Shown piece after piece: positions 1 to 8,226 of a DNA stretch of 64,000 nt (positions are counted from its first letter, which is position 1; the number at the start of each line of letters is the position of its first letter). The DNA is from Halosaccharopolyspora lacisalsi (GTDB lineage Bacteria; Actinomycetota; Actinomycetes; Mycobacteriales; Pseudonocardiaceae): positions 242,057-306,056 of the forward strand of contig NZ_JACGWZ010000008.1 of NCBI RefSeq assembly GCF_014137975.1. Reading direction: 5' to 3'. The notes under the pieces are model-generated. The model made no database searches. It had not been told where the DNA came from and saw only the letters and a program-made list of their open reading frames with translations. Both the position numbers and the translations under genes were made by a program.

Positions 1-679
1 ACGTCACCCAGCCCAGGAGCAGACTCGCCACCCAGGCCGACCACCACGCCCGCACCAGTCGTGACGGGCTCGGGCGCGCGTCCAGGTCGCGAGCCCCCTC
101 GTCGACCAGCACCGTGTGCTCCAGCTCGGCCAGCACGCACCCGGGCACGACCAGGTTCGGTCCGGGAACCAGCACACCGGCGACGAACCGCCAGTCCGGG
201 CGCGCGGGGCGCACGCCCGCTCTCTCCCCGGCGCAGTCCCGCGCGCGCAGGGCCCACAGGACCGCGACGACACCGGCCAGCGCTCCCACCAGCCAGGTCA
301 GCACACCCGCCGTCGCCACCAGGGCGTCGGAGATCGCCAGGGTGACCGCGGGCAGCGCTTCCTCGCGGCTGCGCAGCAGCAGCACGTAGCGCCACACCTC
401 GGCCCCGCACGCCAGCGCCGCCACGCCCGCCAGTCCCCACAACGCCGTGACCGCCGTGGAGGACAGGGACAGCACACGCTCTCCCGGATCGGCCCGGTAC
501 CGGGTCGGCAACGCCAGCGGCCAGCGCCAGCCCAGCGGGGGAAACCCCCATCGGGGCGTCACCGGGTAGGACGGCGGACCGGTGTACGGACGTGGCGGAG
601 CCTCACGACGCGCGGGCCGGCCGCCGCCCGGCGGAGTGGCCACCCACTCCACCGGCGCGCCCGGACCGGGTCGGTTCAC
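1..679 (-). CDS. DUF4328-like membrane protein (partial, cut by window edge)
   Basis: 226 residues are visible before the left edge cuts off the C-terminus. I start it at the GTG at 677-679, which overlaps the TGA of the upstream rhodanese gene as GTGA, so the two are probably translationally coupled. The N-terminus is a Pro/Arg-rich tail of about 50 residues. Hydrophobic segments follow near residues 74-93 and 118-143. The stretch FVAGVLVPGPNLVVPG then LAELEH is typical of actinobacterial DUF4328 membrane proteins. Function is unknown. It lies last in the minus-strand operon that begins with the LytS-type kinase. Confidence 0.75.
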   Translation of the reverse strand, partial: MNRPGPGAPVEWVATPPGGGRPARREAPPRPYTGPPSYPVTPRWGFPPLGWRWPLALPTRYRADPGERVLSLSSTAVTALWGLAGVAALACGAEVWRYVLLLRSREEALPAVTLAISDALVATAGVLTWLVGALAGVVAVLWALRARDCAGERAGVRPARPDWRFVAGVLVPGPNLVVPGCVLAELEHTVLVDEGARDLDARPSPSRLVRAWWSAWVASLLLGWVT

Positions 680-1029
680 AGCACGTACGGGTCGGCGTCG
701 GGGTCGTCGGCCACGACGGGACGCCCGGCCGCCGACCAGCCGTTCATGCCCCGCTCGACGTTGACGGCGTCCCAGCCCGCGGCGTTGAGGTAGGCGGTCA
801 CCTTGGAGGAGCGGCCACCGGAACGGCAGATCACGTAGAGCTGGTCGACCTCGGGAATCTCGTCGAGACGCTCGGGGACCTCGTTCATCGGGATGTGCAC
901 CGCTCCGGGCGCGTGCCCGGCCAGCCACTCGTCGTTCTCGCGCACATCCAGCAGCGCGCCCTCGGACAGTTCCGCCGGGATCTCCTCGGGCTGCACCGCT
1001 GGTACCTGACCGTGCATCGGTGTAGTCAC
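676..1029 (-). CDS. Single-domain rhodanese (sulfurtransferase-like)
   Basis: A 117-residue protein that is one rhodanese domain. Typical features are the LLDVRENDEW strand, GHAPGAVHIPMNEV, and the active-site loop CRSGGRS with the persulfide-forming cysteine. The length matches GlpE-type single-domain enzymes, which move sulfane sulfur from donors such as thiosulfate to an acceptor thiol. No signal peptide is visible, so it should be cytoplasmic. It starts 42 bases after the symporter stop and overlaps the DUF4328 gene, so it is probably co-transcribed with the transporter operon. The physiological acceptor cannot be read from sequence. Confidence 0.9.
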   Translation of the reverse strand: MTTPMHGQVPAVQPEEIPAELSEGALLDVRENDEWLAGHAPGAVHIPMNEVPERLDEIPEVDQLYVICRSGGRSSKVTAYLNAAGWDAVNVERGMNGWSAAGRPVVADDPDADPYVL

Positions 1030-1071
1030 ACCCCGATACTGCCACGGGTCTCGTGGGGCTGTCGTGAGGCC

Positions 1072-2850
1072 TCACCGGCGATGGCGGCCCCGGCGGTCCG
1101 CACCGCCGGTCTGACCGAAGCGTTCGACCGCCCGGTCCCGGATGAAGCCGAGCCGGTCCGGAGCGTGCATCCGCAGCATCACGCGCGACACGTCGGCGGG
1201 CACCTGCCCCCGGGTCGCCCGGCTGACCAGCACCGTCACCAGGAACGCCACCGGGACCGTGACCACGGCGGGCTGCCGCAGCAGCACCGCCCACCAGCTC
1301 GTCGAGTCGCCGAGGAGCAACCCCGGCGCGAGCGTGCTCAGCACCAGCGCGCTGCCCGTCAGCAGCCCGCTGACCGCACCGGCCGCCGTCAGTCCCCGCC
1401 ACCAGATTCCCAGCACCAGCAGCGGGAAGAAGGTCGACGCGGCCATCGCGAAGGCCAGTCCGACGGTCTCCGAGATGTCCCGTTCGACCAGCACCAGCGC
1501 CAGCAGGGTCGGCACCACGGACGCGACCGCCACCGTCACCCGGAAGTCCCGCACCTGGCCGGGCAGCACGTCGCTCGACAGCACCCCGGTCACGCTCATG
1601 ACCAGGCCGAACGAGGTGGACAGGAAGGCGGCGAACGCTCCCGCCGCCGTGATGGCGCCGAGCAGCCCGCCGACCCAGTTGTGCAGCATCGCCCCGGGAA
1701 GCAGCAGCACGGCGGCGTCGGTGTGGCCCGTGACCAGCAGTCGCGGCGTGTACAGCCGCGAGAGCATCCCGAAGATCGTCGGGAACAGGTAGAACACACC
1801 GAGCATCCCGAGCACGAACAGCGTCGTGCGCCGGGCGTGGTACCCGCTCGGGTTCGTGTAGAAGCGCACCAGCACGTGGGGCAGCCCCATCGTGCCCAGG
1901 AAAGTGGCCATGATCAGCGAGTACGTCTCCAGCAGCCCGCTCGCACCCCCGTGTTCCGGGCGCGCCCAGGAGGCGTTGCTCGGTTCCGCGTCGGCGACCA
2001 CCGGTACCGGGGACCCCGCGGGGAACCGCAGCTCGGTACCGGCGTGGGCCGGGTAGACGCCCGGACGCACGTAGACGGCGCCGTCCTGGAGGACGCCGTG
2101 GTCGGCGCCGTTGGTGACCCGCACCCACACCGGATCGGTGACCCGCAGCTCCACCGCGGTCTCGATCCGCACGGTCGTGGCCCGCTCGAAGACCGGAGGG
2201 GCCGGTTCCGTCAGACCGTTGCGGTACAGCGCGTCGTCGCCCAGGAAGACCACGCACAGCGCGAAGGCGGGCACGGTGATCGCGAACAGCTTCACCCAGT
2301 ACTGGAACGCCTGCACGAGGGTGACCGCGCGCACCCCGCCGCCGAGCACCCCGAGGAACACGATGACCGCCACCACGACGACGCCGCCGGAGTACCCCAT
2401 CCCCGTCACGGTCGCCAGCGTCACCCCCGCCGCCTGCAACTGCGGCACCAGGTACAGCCACCCGAGCACGACCACGAGCACGGTCGCCACGCGGCGCAAC
2501 CGCGAGGAGTTCAGCCGCGCCTCGGCGAAGTCCGGCAGGGTGTAGGCCCCGGAGCGCCGCAGCGGAGCCGCCACGAACAGCATCAGCGCCAGGTAGCCCG
2601 CCGTGAACCCGATCGGGTACCACAGCGCGTCGACGCCGTCCTTGAGCACGAGACCGGCGATGCCGAGGAACGACGCCGCCGACAGGTACTCACCGGAGAT
2701 CGCCGCCGCGTTGCGCTCGGAACCCACCCAGCGGCGCGCGACGAGGAAGTCCGAGGTGGTCCGCGCGGTACGCGAGCCCCAGAGGGCGAGGGTGCACGTG
2801 GCGACACCGAGCACGACGATCCCACCGAGCGCCCAGACGTTCCACTCCAT
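1072..2850 (-). CDS. Sodium/solute symporter (SSS family, ActP-like)
   Basis: A 592-residue multi-pass protein beginning MEWNVWALGGIVVLG. The N-terminal segment TSDFLVARRWVG, the core GEYLSAASFLGIAGL and the following ADFAEARL-like region are typical of the sodium:solute symporter family and closest in style to acetate/monocarboxylate carriers. An extended non-membrane loop at about residues 205-295 contains many Val/Thr/Pro residues and may be extracytoplasmic. Upstream is a small two-TM protein like the YjcH partner of ActP. Further upstream are a LytTR regulator and LytS-like kinase, resembling the BtsSR-BtsT and YpdAB-YhjX arrangement in which such systems control carboxylate uptake. The substrate (acetate, pyruvate or other small acid) is inference. 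Confidence 0.85.
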   Translation of the reverse strand: MEWNVWALGGIVVLGVATCTLALWGSRTARTTSDFLVARRWVGSERNAAAISGEYLSAASFLGIAGLVLKDGVDALWYPIGFTAGYLALMLFVAAPLRRSGAYTLPDFAEARLNSSRLRRVATVLVVVLGWLYLVPQLQAAGVTLATVTGMGYSGGVVVVAVIVFLGVLGGGVRAVTLVQAFQYWVKLFAITVPAFALCVVFLGDDALYRNGLTEPAPPVFERATTVRIETAVELRVTDPVWVRVTNGADHGVLQDGAVYVRPGVYPAHAGTELRFPAGSPVPVVADAEPSNASWARPEHGGASGLLETYSLIMATFLGTMGLPHVLVRFYTNPSGYHARRTTLFVLGMLGVFYLFPTIFGMLSRLYTPRLLVTGHTDAAVLLLPGAMLHNWVGGLLGAITAAGAFAAFLSTSFGLVMSVTGVLSSDVLPGQVRDFRVTVAVASVVPTLLALVLVERDISETVGLAFAMAASTFFPLLVLGIWWRGLTAAGAVSGLLTGSALVLSTLAPGLLLGDSTSWWAVLLRQPAVVTVPVAFLVTVLVSRATRGQVPADVSRVMLRMHAPDRLGFIRDRAVERFGQTGGADRRGRHRR

Positions 2851-2976
2851 CGCAGGCCCCCGGTCCGCCTAGCACTTAGCGTCGATCATGCTAAACCACT
2901 GCTCGACGGAAGCTCCGCGGCCACGGCTGTCGGCGTACCCAGTCGCGCACCGTGTCACCGGTGGAGGTGCCGTAAT

Positions 2977-2996
2977 GCGGTTTCGCGAGAAACCGC
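2977..2996. other. Short perfect hairpin between symporter and its partner gene
   Basis: Eight-base arms (GCGGTTTC and GAAACCGC) flank a GCGA loop inside the 192-base gap between the DUF485-like gene and the symporter. It may attenuate or stabilise the operon mRNA at this junction. No U-tract follows on the minus strand, so a classical terminator is unlikely. It resembles the GTTTCGCGCGAAAC palindromes seen elsewhere in the window. Confidence 0.45.
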
Positions 2997-3042
2997 CGAA
3001 ACCCACGCCTGGGCGGGGCGCCGAGAACACCAGGTCACCGGC

Positions 3043-3429
3043 TCACCGCTCGACCATGTGCAGGAACTCGCGCTCGTGGCGCTCGGCCCACCGGACGCTG
3101 AGGTAACCGATGAGCCCCATGAACGGAAACGGCAGCACGCCCAGGATCAGCCAGGGCAGGTGGATACCGAACACGGTCGCCCGCGCGAAGTCCGGCAGCG
3201 ACCAGAACAGCAGCGGCAGCGCCAGGAACACCGCCACGGTGACCCCGGCCAGCACCAGCGAACCGCGCAGCTGCGCCTTCATCAGGTGGGTCACCATCGC
3301 CTCGCCCACGCTGTTCTGCTCCTCCAGCTCCATGATGGTGCGCGGCACCTCGCGGGTGCCCCGGCGATCGGCCAGCACGACCCGCTTGCGGCGCGGTGCC
3401 CGCTCCCCGGTGTCCTTGCTCGCGCTCAT
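3043..3429 (-). CDS. Small two-TM symporter partner (DUF485/YjcH-like)
   Basis: 128 residues. A basic, charged N-terminus of about 50 residues precedes two predicted membrane helices (around SLVLAGVTVAVFLALPLLF and LPWLILGVLPFPFMGLIGYL), with a charged tail RWAERHEREFLHMVER. This topology and its position directly before an SSS symporter match the DUF485/YjcH proteins that accompany ActP-type acetate carriers. It starts three bases after the LytTR gene stops, so the two are tightly coupled. The exact role of these partners is not established; assignment to DUF485 is by topology and context, not clear motif identity. Confidence 0.65.
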   Translation of the reverse strand: MSASKDTGERAPRRKRVVLADRRGTREVPRTIMELEEQNSVGEAMVTHLMKAQLRGSLVLAGVTVAVFLALPLLFWSLPDFARATVFGIHLPWLILGVLPFPFMGLIGYLSVRWAERHEREFLHMVER

Positions 3430-3432
3430 GGA

Positions 3433-4254
3433 CTACCCCAGTCGCGGAGCGCGGACCAGCCGGTTCTTGAGCTCGCGCGTGTGCCTGCGGCTGACCGGCA
3501 GTTCGCGCAGCTCCCCGCCCGCCAGCAGCACCGAGTACCCCGACGACGACATCCGCAACTCGCTGATCAACGACAGCGAGACCAGGTACGAGCGGTGGAT
3601 CCGCACGAAACCGACCTCGGACCACTTCTCCTCGAGCTGCGACAGCGGAATGCGCACCAGGTGCGAACCGTCCCTGGTGTGCAGTCGCGCGTAGTCGCCC
3701 TGGGCCTCGACCCACCGCACGTGGCTGCGCGGCACCAGCTTGGTGGTGCCGGCCAGCTCGACCGGAATGACCTCGTCGTCCCCCTGCCGCGCCGGCTCCG
3801 GCTCGCTCGGAGGAGCGATCGCTCCTGTCGCTGGGGCGACTGTCTCGACCTTCTTCAGCGCACGGTCGATGCGTTCCTCGTTGGCCGGCTTCATGATGTA
3901 GTCGACCGCGCCGATCTCGAACGCCTCCAGCGCGTTCTCCCCGTGCGCGGTCAGGAACACCAGCGCGGGCGGATTGGCGAAAGCGGTCAGCACACGGGCG
4001 AGCTCCAATCCGCTCAGCCCCGGCATCACCACGTCGGCGAAGACCGCGTCCACGATCGGACGGTGCGATCCACGCTCGGCGAGCTCGGGGTTGTCGCTGC
4101 GCAACATGCGTAATGCCTCGGCAGCGTCGGAGGCGGCCAGAATACGACCGACCCGCGAGTTGTCGCCGAGCATGTGCTTCATCTCGTTCAGCCCGGCGGT
4201 CTCGTCGTCCACGACCAGGACGACGAGCCCCGGAGCGCGCTCCTGAGTACCCAC
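3433..4254 (-). CDS. LytTR-family response regulator
   Basis: Receiver domain (about residues 10-130) begins VVLVVDDE and has the phospho-acceptor region VDAVFADVVMPGLSGLE near residue 72 and the KPANEERI lysine loop. A linker of about 30 residues leads to a LytTR DNA-binding domain (about 165-262) with VRWVEAQGDYARLHT, FVRIHRSYLVSL and LPVSRRHTREL. I chose the GTG at 4252-4254 (VGTQERAP) because the longer open frame upstream overlaps sppA without sense and this gives a normal 273-residue regulator. Its kinase is most likely the LytS-like gene at 5236-6510, separated from it only by sppA. The target is probably the downstream symporter. Confidence 0.9.
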   Translation of the reverse strand: MGTQERAPGLVVLVVDDETAGLNEMKHMLGDNSRVGRILAASDAAEALRMLRSDNPELAERGSHRPIVDAVFADVVMPGLSGLELARVLTAFANPPALVFLTAHGENALEAFEIGAVDYIMKPANEERIDRALKKVETVAPATGAIAPPSEPEPARQGDDEVIPVELAGTTKLVPRSHVRWVEAQGDYARLHTRDGSHLVRIPLSQLEEKWSEVGFVRIHRSYLVSLSLISELRMSSSGYSVLLAGGELRELPVSRRHTRELKNRLVRAPRLG

Positions 4255-4328
4255 AGCAACGCCATATCCTGCCGTCCCGGCGGGCGAATGTCCACGGTGG
4301 TTCGCGAAATCACCGTGGTCCGTGAGGC

Positions 4329-5243
4329 TCACAGGCCGAAACGTGACCACGCGGTCCGCTGTTCGAGAGCATCCAGCGCGGTCAGCACAGCTCCGCCCGG
4401 CCCGCGGGCGGCCGGGGTGCCGAGACCGAGTCGGGCCAGCAGCGGCTTGCGGGGTTCGACCGGGACGATGTGCGCGTCGGGGAACCGCTCGTTGACCACT
4501 CCGCGCAGCGTGCCGACGCCGTCGACCAACCCGAGCTCCTTGGCCCTGGTGCCGCTGTAGACCTCCCCGGAGAACAGCTCGTCCTCGGTGCCCCGCAGCT
4601 TGCCCTCGCGACGCCCGCGCACCCACTCGGCGAACTGCTCGTGCATCTCCGTCTGCAACGAGTTCAGCCAGCGCACGTCCTCCTCCTTCTCCGGGCTGAA
4701 CGGGTCGAGCCGCATCTTGGCCTCGCCCGCCGTGTGCACCCGGCGCTCCACGCCGAAGCGGTCCAGCAGCCCGTGCAGACCGAAGCCGGCACTGACCACC
4801 CCCACCGAACCGACCATCGAGGTGGAGTGGGCGTAGATCTCGTCACCGGCGCAGGCCAGCCAGTAGCCGCCGGAGGCCGCGACGTCCTCGCAGAAGGCCA
4901 GCACCGGCACGTCCTTCGACCGCGCCAGCTCCCGGACGCGATCGGCCACCAGCGCGGACTGGGTGGCCGCTCCGCCCGGTGAATTGATCGCCAACGCCAC
5001 ACCGGCCAGCCGCTCGTGACCGAACGCCCTGGTCAGCGCCGACTCGACGGTCTGAAGCGAGATCGAGGGGCGCCCCATCGGCGAGGGCGTCGGCGTGATC
5101 ACACCACTCAGTTTGACCACGGGTACCACGGGGCCGCGCTCGGCCCGCTCGGCCAACTTGCTCGGCAGCCGGGACACCAGCTTGTCACTGATCACGTCAG
5201 CGACCCCGGACCCGTTCCTCTTGCTCGTGCGGCTGTCACTCAT
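4329..5243 (-). CDS. sppA: Signal peptide peptidase A / S49-family serine protease
   Basis: 304 residues. The S49 core is evident: GVALAINSPGGAATQSALVADRV, VLAFCEDVAASGGYWLACAGDEIYA with the nucleophilic serine in ASGGYW, and SMVGSVGVV, followed by the lysine/arginine-rich helix and the SGEVYSGTRAKELGLVDGVG segment. It is the short SohB/SppA-single-domain form and shows no N-terminal membrane anchor, so it is probably cytoplasmic or peripheral. The ATG at 5241-5243 overlaps the TGA of the kinase gene (ATGAGTGA), and 74 bases separate it from the LytTR gene. It therefore lies between a two-component kinase and its regulator, an unusual arrangement. Confidence 0.9.
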   Translation of the reverse strand: MSDSRTSKRNGSGVADVISDKLVSRLPSKLAERAERGPVVPVVKLSGVITPTPSPMGRPSISLQTVESALTRAFGHERLAGVALAINSPGGAATQSALVADRVRELARSKDVPVLAFCEDVAASGGYWLACAGDEIYAHSTSMVGSVGVVSAGFGLHGLLDRFGVERRVHTAGEAKMRLDPFSPEKEEDVRWLNSLQTEMHEQFAEWVRGRREGKLRGTEDELFSGEVYSGTRAKELGLVDGVGTLRGVVNERFPDAHIVPVEPRKPLLARLGLGTPAARGPGGAVLTALDALEQRTAWSRFGL

Positions 5244-6510
5244 ACCCCGACGTTACCGGCTCAGCCATGTCCTGGTTGTCCCGCTGCTCGGGCAGTGCGT
5301 CGGGGTTCTCCGGTACGGGACGGACACCGGGCGAGAACTTCGGGACCCGCATGATGACCTTCATGCCCGCCCCCTGCTCGGTCTCGACCACCAGGCCGTA
5401 GTCGTTGCCGAAGGTGGCCCGCATCCGGTTGTTGATGTTGCCGAGTCCGACCTGGGAGCCGTCGAGGTGATTGTCGAGCTCGGCCTCCAGCTGCCGCGGA
5501 TCCATCCCGACGCCGTCGTCGTCGACGCTGATCAGCGCCTCGTTGCCGTTGTCCTCCGCGGTGATCGACACCGTGCCGCCGCCGGGCTTGTTCAGCAGGC
5601 CGTGCCGCACGGCGTTCTCCACGAGGGGCTGCAGCGCCAGGAACGGCAGGACCACCGGCAGCACCTCGGGGGCGATCTTGAACTGCATCCGCAGCCGATC
5701 GGGGCCGAACCGGGCGCTCTCCAGGGTCAGGTAGCGGTCGACGTTGCGGATCTCCTCGGACAGCGTCGTGTACAACCCGCTGGTGCGGAACGAGTAGCGC
5801 GTGAAGTCGGCGAACTCCTGCAGCAGGTCGCGCGCTCCTTCCGGGTCGGTGCGGATCTGGGAGGAGATGGTGTTCAGCGCGTTGTAGATGAAGTGCGGGG
5901 AGATCTGCGCGCGCAGCGCACGCACCTCCGCCCGCGCGAGCCTTTCCTTGGAGTCCTGGAGCTCGGCGAGTTCGAGTTGTGCCGTGACGTGGTCGGCGAC
6001 CTCTCCGGCCGCGCGCAGCAGTCTCCGCCGGTCGCCCTCGGTGATGATCACCAGGGCGCCGCGGTTGCGCCCCTCGACCTCCAGGGGAACCACCACCGCG
6101 TGCCGCATCGGGCACGGTCGCCACTCGCAGGAGAGCTTGGCGTGGTCGACGTACTCGCGTTTACCGGTGCGCAGGGCGCGCTCGATCTCGCCGGTGATGT
6201 CGGCGTAGTGCTGGTTCGCGGCGCCGTCCCAGCTCAGCAGGGTGGCGTCGGAATCGACGATGCCGACGGCCACGCAGGACAGCAGCTCGCGCAGGTGGGG
6301 AGCGGTCCGGTCCGCCGAGGTCTGGTCCAGCCCGTCCCTCAGGTAGGGGGCGGCAGTGGTCACGCGGTGAAGCGCTGCCAGCGTGGCGTCCTCTCGCGAG
6401 GTACTCACTCGGCGCGCGCGGCAAAGCATGACGAACATACCGAGCACACCGAGCGCCGCGATCACGGTCAGCACTGTCCGATCAGTCAGCAGCTCGGGCA
6501 CGCGGACCAT
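5236..6510 (-). CDS. LytS-type sensor histidine kinase
   Basis: 424 residues from the ATG at 6508-6510; a GTG seven codons earlier is also open. One membrane helix lies near residues 10-30 (TVLTVIAALGVLGMFVML). A GAF-like sensor region follows (about 55-175) with a Cys pair in CEWRPCPMRH. Next is the His_kinase box ISPHFIYNALNTISSQI with the phosphorylated His near residue 203, and an HATPase domain with VENAVRHGL, DDGVGM and GLGNINNRM. This is the LytS/YehU architecture but without the usual 5-TM domain. It begins the minus-strand operon, and its cognate regulator is two genes downstream. The Cys pair could sense redox or metal (inference). Confidence 0.88.
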   Translation of the reverse strand: MVRVPELLTDRTVLTVIAALGVLGMFVMLCRARRVSTSREDATLAALHRVTTAAPYLRDGLDQTSADRTAPHLRELLSCVAVGIVDSDATLLSWDGAANQHYADITGEIERALRTGKREYVDHAKLSCEWRPCPMRHAVVVPLEVEGRNRGALVIITEGDRRRLLRAAGEVADHVTAQLELAELQDSKERLARAEVRALRAQISPHFIYNALNTISSQIRTDPEGARDLLQEFADFTRYSFRTSGLYTTLSEEIRNVDRYLTLESARFGPDRLRMQFKIAPEVLPVVLPFLALQPLVENAVRHGLLNKPGGGTVSITAEDNGNEALISVDDDGVGMDPRQLEAELDNHLDGSQVGLGNINNRMRATFGNDYGLVVETEQGAGMKVIMRVPKFSPGVRPVPENPDALPEQRDNQDMAEPVTSGYE

Positions 6511-6673
6511 ACTCGTGTGCGGGCCGAGCAAGAATCAAGGCTGTTCGCCGTTGATCGGGTTCAACGCACCCTGATCATCGGTGAGCGGTCGCGAACACTT
6601 CCGTCCGGCGGAAGCGGGGCGATATGTTAGGCCGATCGTGGTAATCCTTGCGTGCTAATACCTCCTGCGTCGA

Positions 6674-7111
6674 TCACTCAACGGGTTGCAACGGCCCGTT
6701 CATGTCCGGCTCGGCGTGCAGCTCGATGTTGCGCGAGACCCGCGCGCTCTCACGACGCACGACGACGACTCCGCGCACCACGCCGACCCATCGCTCCGGC
6801 GGGGCGTCGTCCTGGTCACCGGGAGTTTCCGCGATCACCGTCCACGGCCGGTTCACCAACCACCGCGCCGGGAAGAACAGCACGACCACCAGGAACACCA
6901 GGAACAGCCAGCTGGGCAGGTACACCCCGTTCGGCGTCCACAGGATGAACACGACGTAGAGGAACAGCACCACCGCTCCCACGCCCATCCCCGAGGCCCG
7001 ACCGCCGCCGATGTCGTGCTCCCACTCGTTGATCTCGAGCGGATCGGACCACTCGAAGTGGGAGCGCACGTTCCACATGCGCCCGTCGGAGCCACGCACC
7101 ACCCGGTTCAT
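6674..7111 (-). CDS. Conserved actinobacterial two-TM protein (often labelled DUF983)
   Basis: 145 residues. The N-terminus MNRVVRGSDGRMWNVRSHFEWSD is polar and is followed by EWEHDIGGGRASG. Two membrane helices follow (around GAVVLFLYVVFILW and PSWLFLVFLVVVLFFP). Then comes the conserved-looking LVNRPWTVIAETP and a C-terminal soluble segment GVVRGVVVVRRESARVSRNIELHAEPD. Both ends appear cytoplasmic. I recognise the general family from actinobacterial genomes, where it carries the DUF983 label, but no function is known. It is divergently oriented from the PPOX gene at 7336 with a 224-base intergenic region between them. Confidence 0.65.
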   Translation of the reverse strand: MNRVVRGSDGRMWNVRSHFEWSDPLEINEWEHDIGGGRASGMGVGAVVLFLYVVFILWTPNGVYLPSWLFLVFLVVVLFFPARWLVNRPWTVIAETPGDQDDAPPERWVGVVRGVVVVRRESARVSRNIELHAEPDMNGPLQPVE

Positions 7112-7335
7112 CGCCGCCTCCTCGCCCAGGGATCGTTCGCCGGTTCCCGTCGCCTTCGGTGATCACCGAGAGCGGTTCCACGGTACCGCGAACGCCTACC
7201 GCCTCGTGGGTGAAAACTCCCGCGCCGCGTGCCCCCGATCCAACCCGACGAGGGGATCGTCGAAGGTCTCGCCACGGCCGTGATCGGCGTTATCGTGGGA
7301 ATCCACGGCAGCACTCCACACGGGAAGGACACCCG

Positions 7336-7746
7336 ATGGATCTCGACGAGGCACGCAAGGTCGTACAGGACCAGCACCACGCGGTACTGAGCACCCTCCG
7401 CGCCGACGGCACGCCGCAGATGACTCCGGTGCTGGCGACCGTGGACGGCGAGGGGCGGATCGTGGTCAGCACGACGGCGGGATCGACCAAGGTGGCGAAC
7501 CTCCGCCGGGATCCGCGCGCCTGGCTGTGCGTGCTGCCCGACCAGTTCTTCGGCCCGTGGATCCAGGTGGAGGGGAACGTGAAGATCACGGAGTTGCCCG
7601 AGGCGATGCCGCTGCTGGAGGAGTACTACCGCAGCATCTCCGGCGAACACGAGGACTGGGAGTCCTACCGGGCCGCGATGCGGGCGGAGGAGCGCGTCGT
7701 CGTGCGGGTCGAGCTGACCCGGGCCGGCCCCGCACGCTCGCGCTGA
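7336..7746 (+). CDS. PPOX-class, probably F420-dependent, oxidoreductase
   Basis: 136 residues from the ATG at 7336, preceded by GGAAGGAC as ribosome-binding site; a longer open frame begins upstream but lacks such a site. The sequence fits the pyridoxamine-5'-phosphate-oxidase-like split-barrel of the Rv1155 type: HHAVLSTLRADGTPQMTPVLA, STTAGSTKVANLRRDPRAWLCVL and WIQVEGNVKITE. These small actinobacterial enzymes usually bind deazaflavin F420 and reduce unidentified substrates. It is a single gene, transcribed toward the tRNA-Gly that begins 94 bases after its stop. Confidence 0.8.
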   Translation: MDLDEARKVVQDQHHAVLSTLRADGTPQMTPVLATVDGEGRIVVSTTAGSTKVANLRRDPRAWLCVLPDQFFGPWIQVEGNVKITELPEAMPLLEEYYRSISGEHEDWESYRAAMRAEERVVVRVELTRAGPARSR

Positions 7747-7839
7747 GCGACGGGGACCCCCCTTCGAACGCCCGTCAACGATGGGTTAAAGTGGTATTCA
7801 CAGCAGCACGGAGTCGGACTCCGTGAGCGACTGAAGAAC

Positions 7840-7911
7840 GCGGATGTGGCGCAGCGGTAGCGCATCAGCTTGCCAAGCTGAGGGTCGCGGGTTCGAATCC
7901 CGTCATCCGCT
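7840..7911 (+). tRNA. tRNA-Gly (anticodon GCC)
   Basis: A complete cloverleaf is visible. The acceptor stem GCGGATG (7840-7846) pairs with CATCCGC (7904-7910), with T7911 as discriminator. The anticodon stem and loop CAGCTTGCCAAGCTG carry GCC, and the T-arm contains GGTTCGAATCC. No CCA is encoded, as is usual in many actinobacterial tRNA genes. Confidence 0.97.
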
Positions 7912-7912
7912 C

Positions 7913-7957
7913 AATGACGAACCCGTCGGTGGTATACCCCCCGGCGGGTTCGTCATT
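7913..7957 (+). terminator. Intrinsic terminator after tRNA-Gly
   Basis: A perfect 13-bp stem (AATGACGAACCCG at 7913-7925 with its complement at 7945-7957) encloses a 19-base loop and is followed by TTTC. It begins two bases after the tRNA-Gly 3' end, so it ends that transcript. Confidence 0.85.
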
Positions 7958-8108
7958 TCACCAGGGGGTTCTCGACGACCCGTCCGACCGGCCACCTCGC
8001 GCCGCACCGGGTCACCCGCTCCCGAGCTCCTCGGCTCCTCCCCGGCTGCCCGCAACAGCTGTGTCCCACGACCGCCCGGCAGCGGGTGCGGTTGGTCCTT
8101 TCACCCTA

Positions 8109-8124
8109 GAGGTCTAGACCATAG
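8109..8124. promoter_or_regulatory. DasR-responsive element (dre-like operator)
   Basis: GAGGTCTAGACCATAG contains the palindromic core GGTCTAGACC and closely matches the known Streptomyces dre consensus ACTGGTCTAGACCACT. It lies about 100 bases upstream of the AA10 chitin-active gene, a class of gene that DasR (GntR family, released by glucosamine-6-phosphate) commonly controls. Repression by DasR here is inference. Confidence 0.75.
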
Positions 8125-8226
8125 TGGCGGCGGTAACAGCGCCTCAGGTTCCCCAGAACGGTGCTGTCCCGAAAGGTTCAACCACGAGTAGCTTGCTGTT
8201 CCATCGGACCCGGAAAAGGAGCACCC

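Noticed and set aside
592..4113. Open frame of 1173 codons on the plus strand
   Set aside because: It is antisense to the rhodanese, symporter, DUF485-like and LytTR genes and has His/Arg-rich text without domains, typical of high-GC shadow frames.
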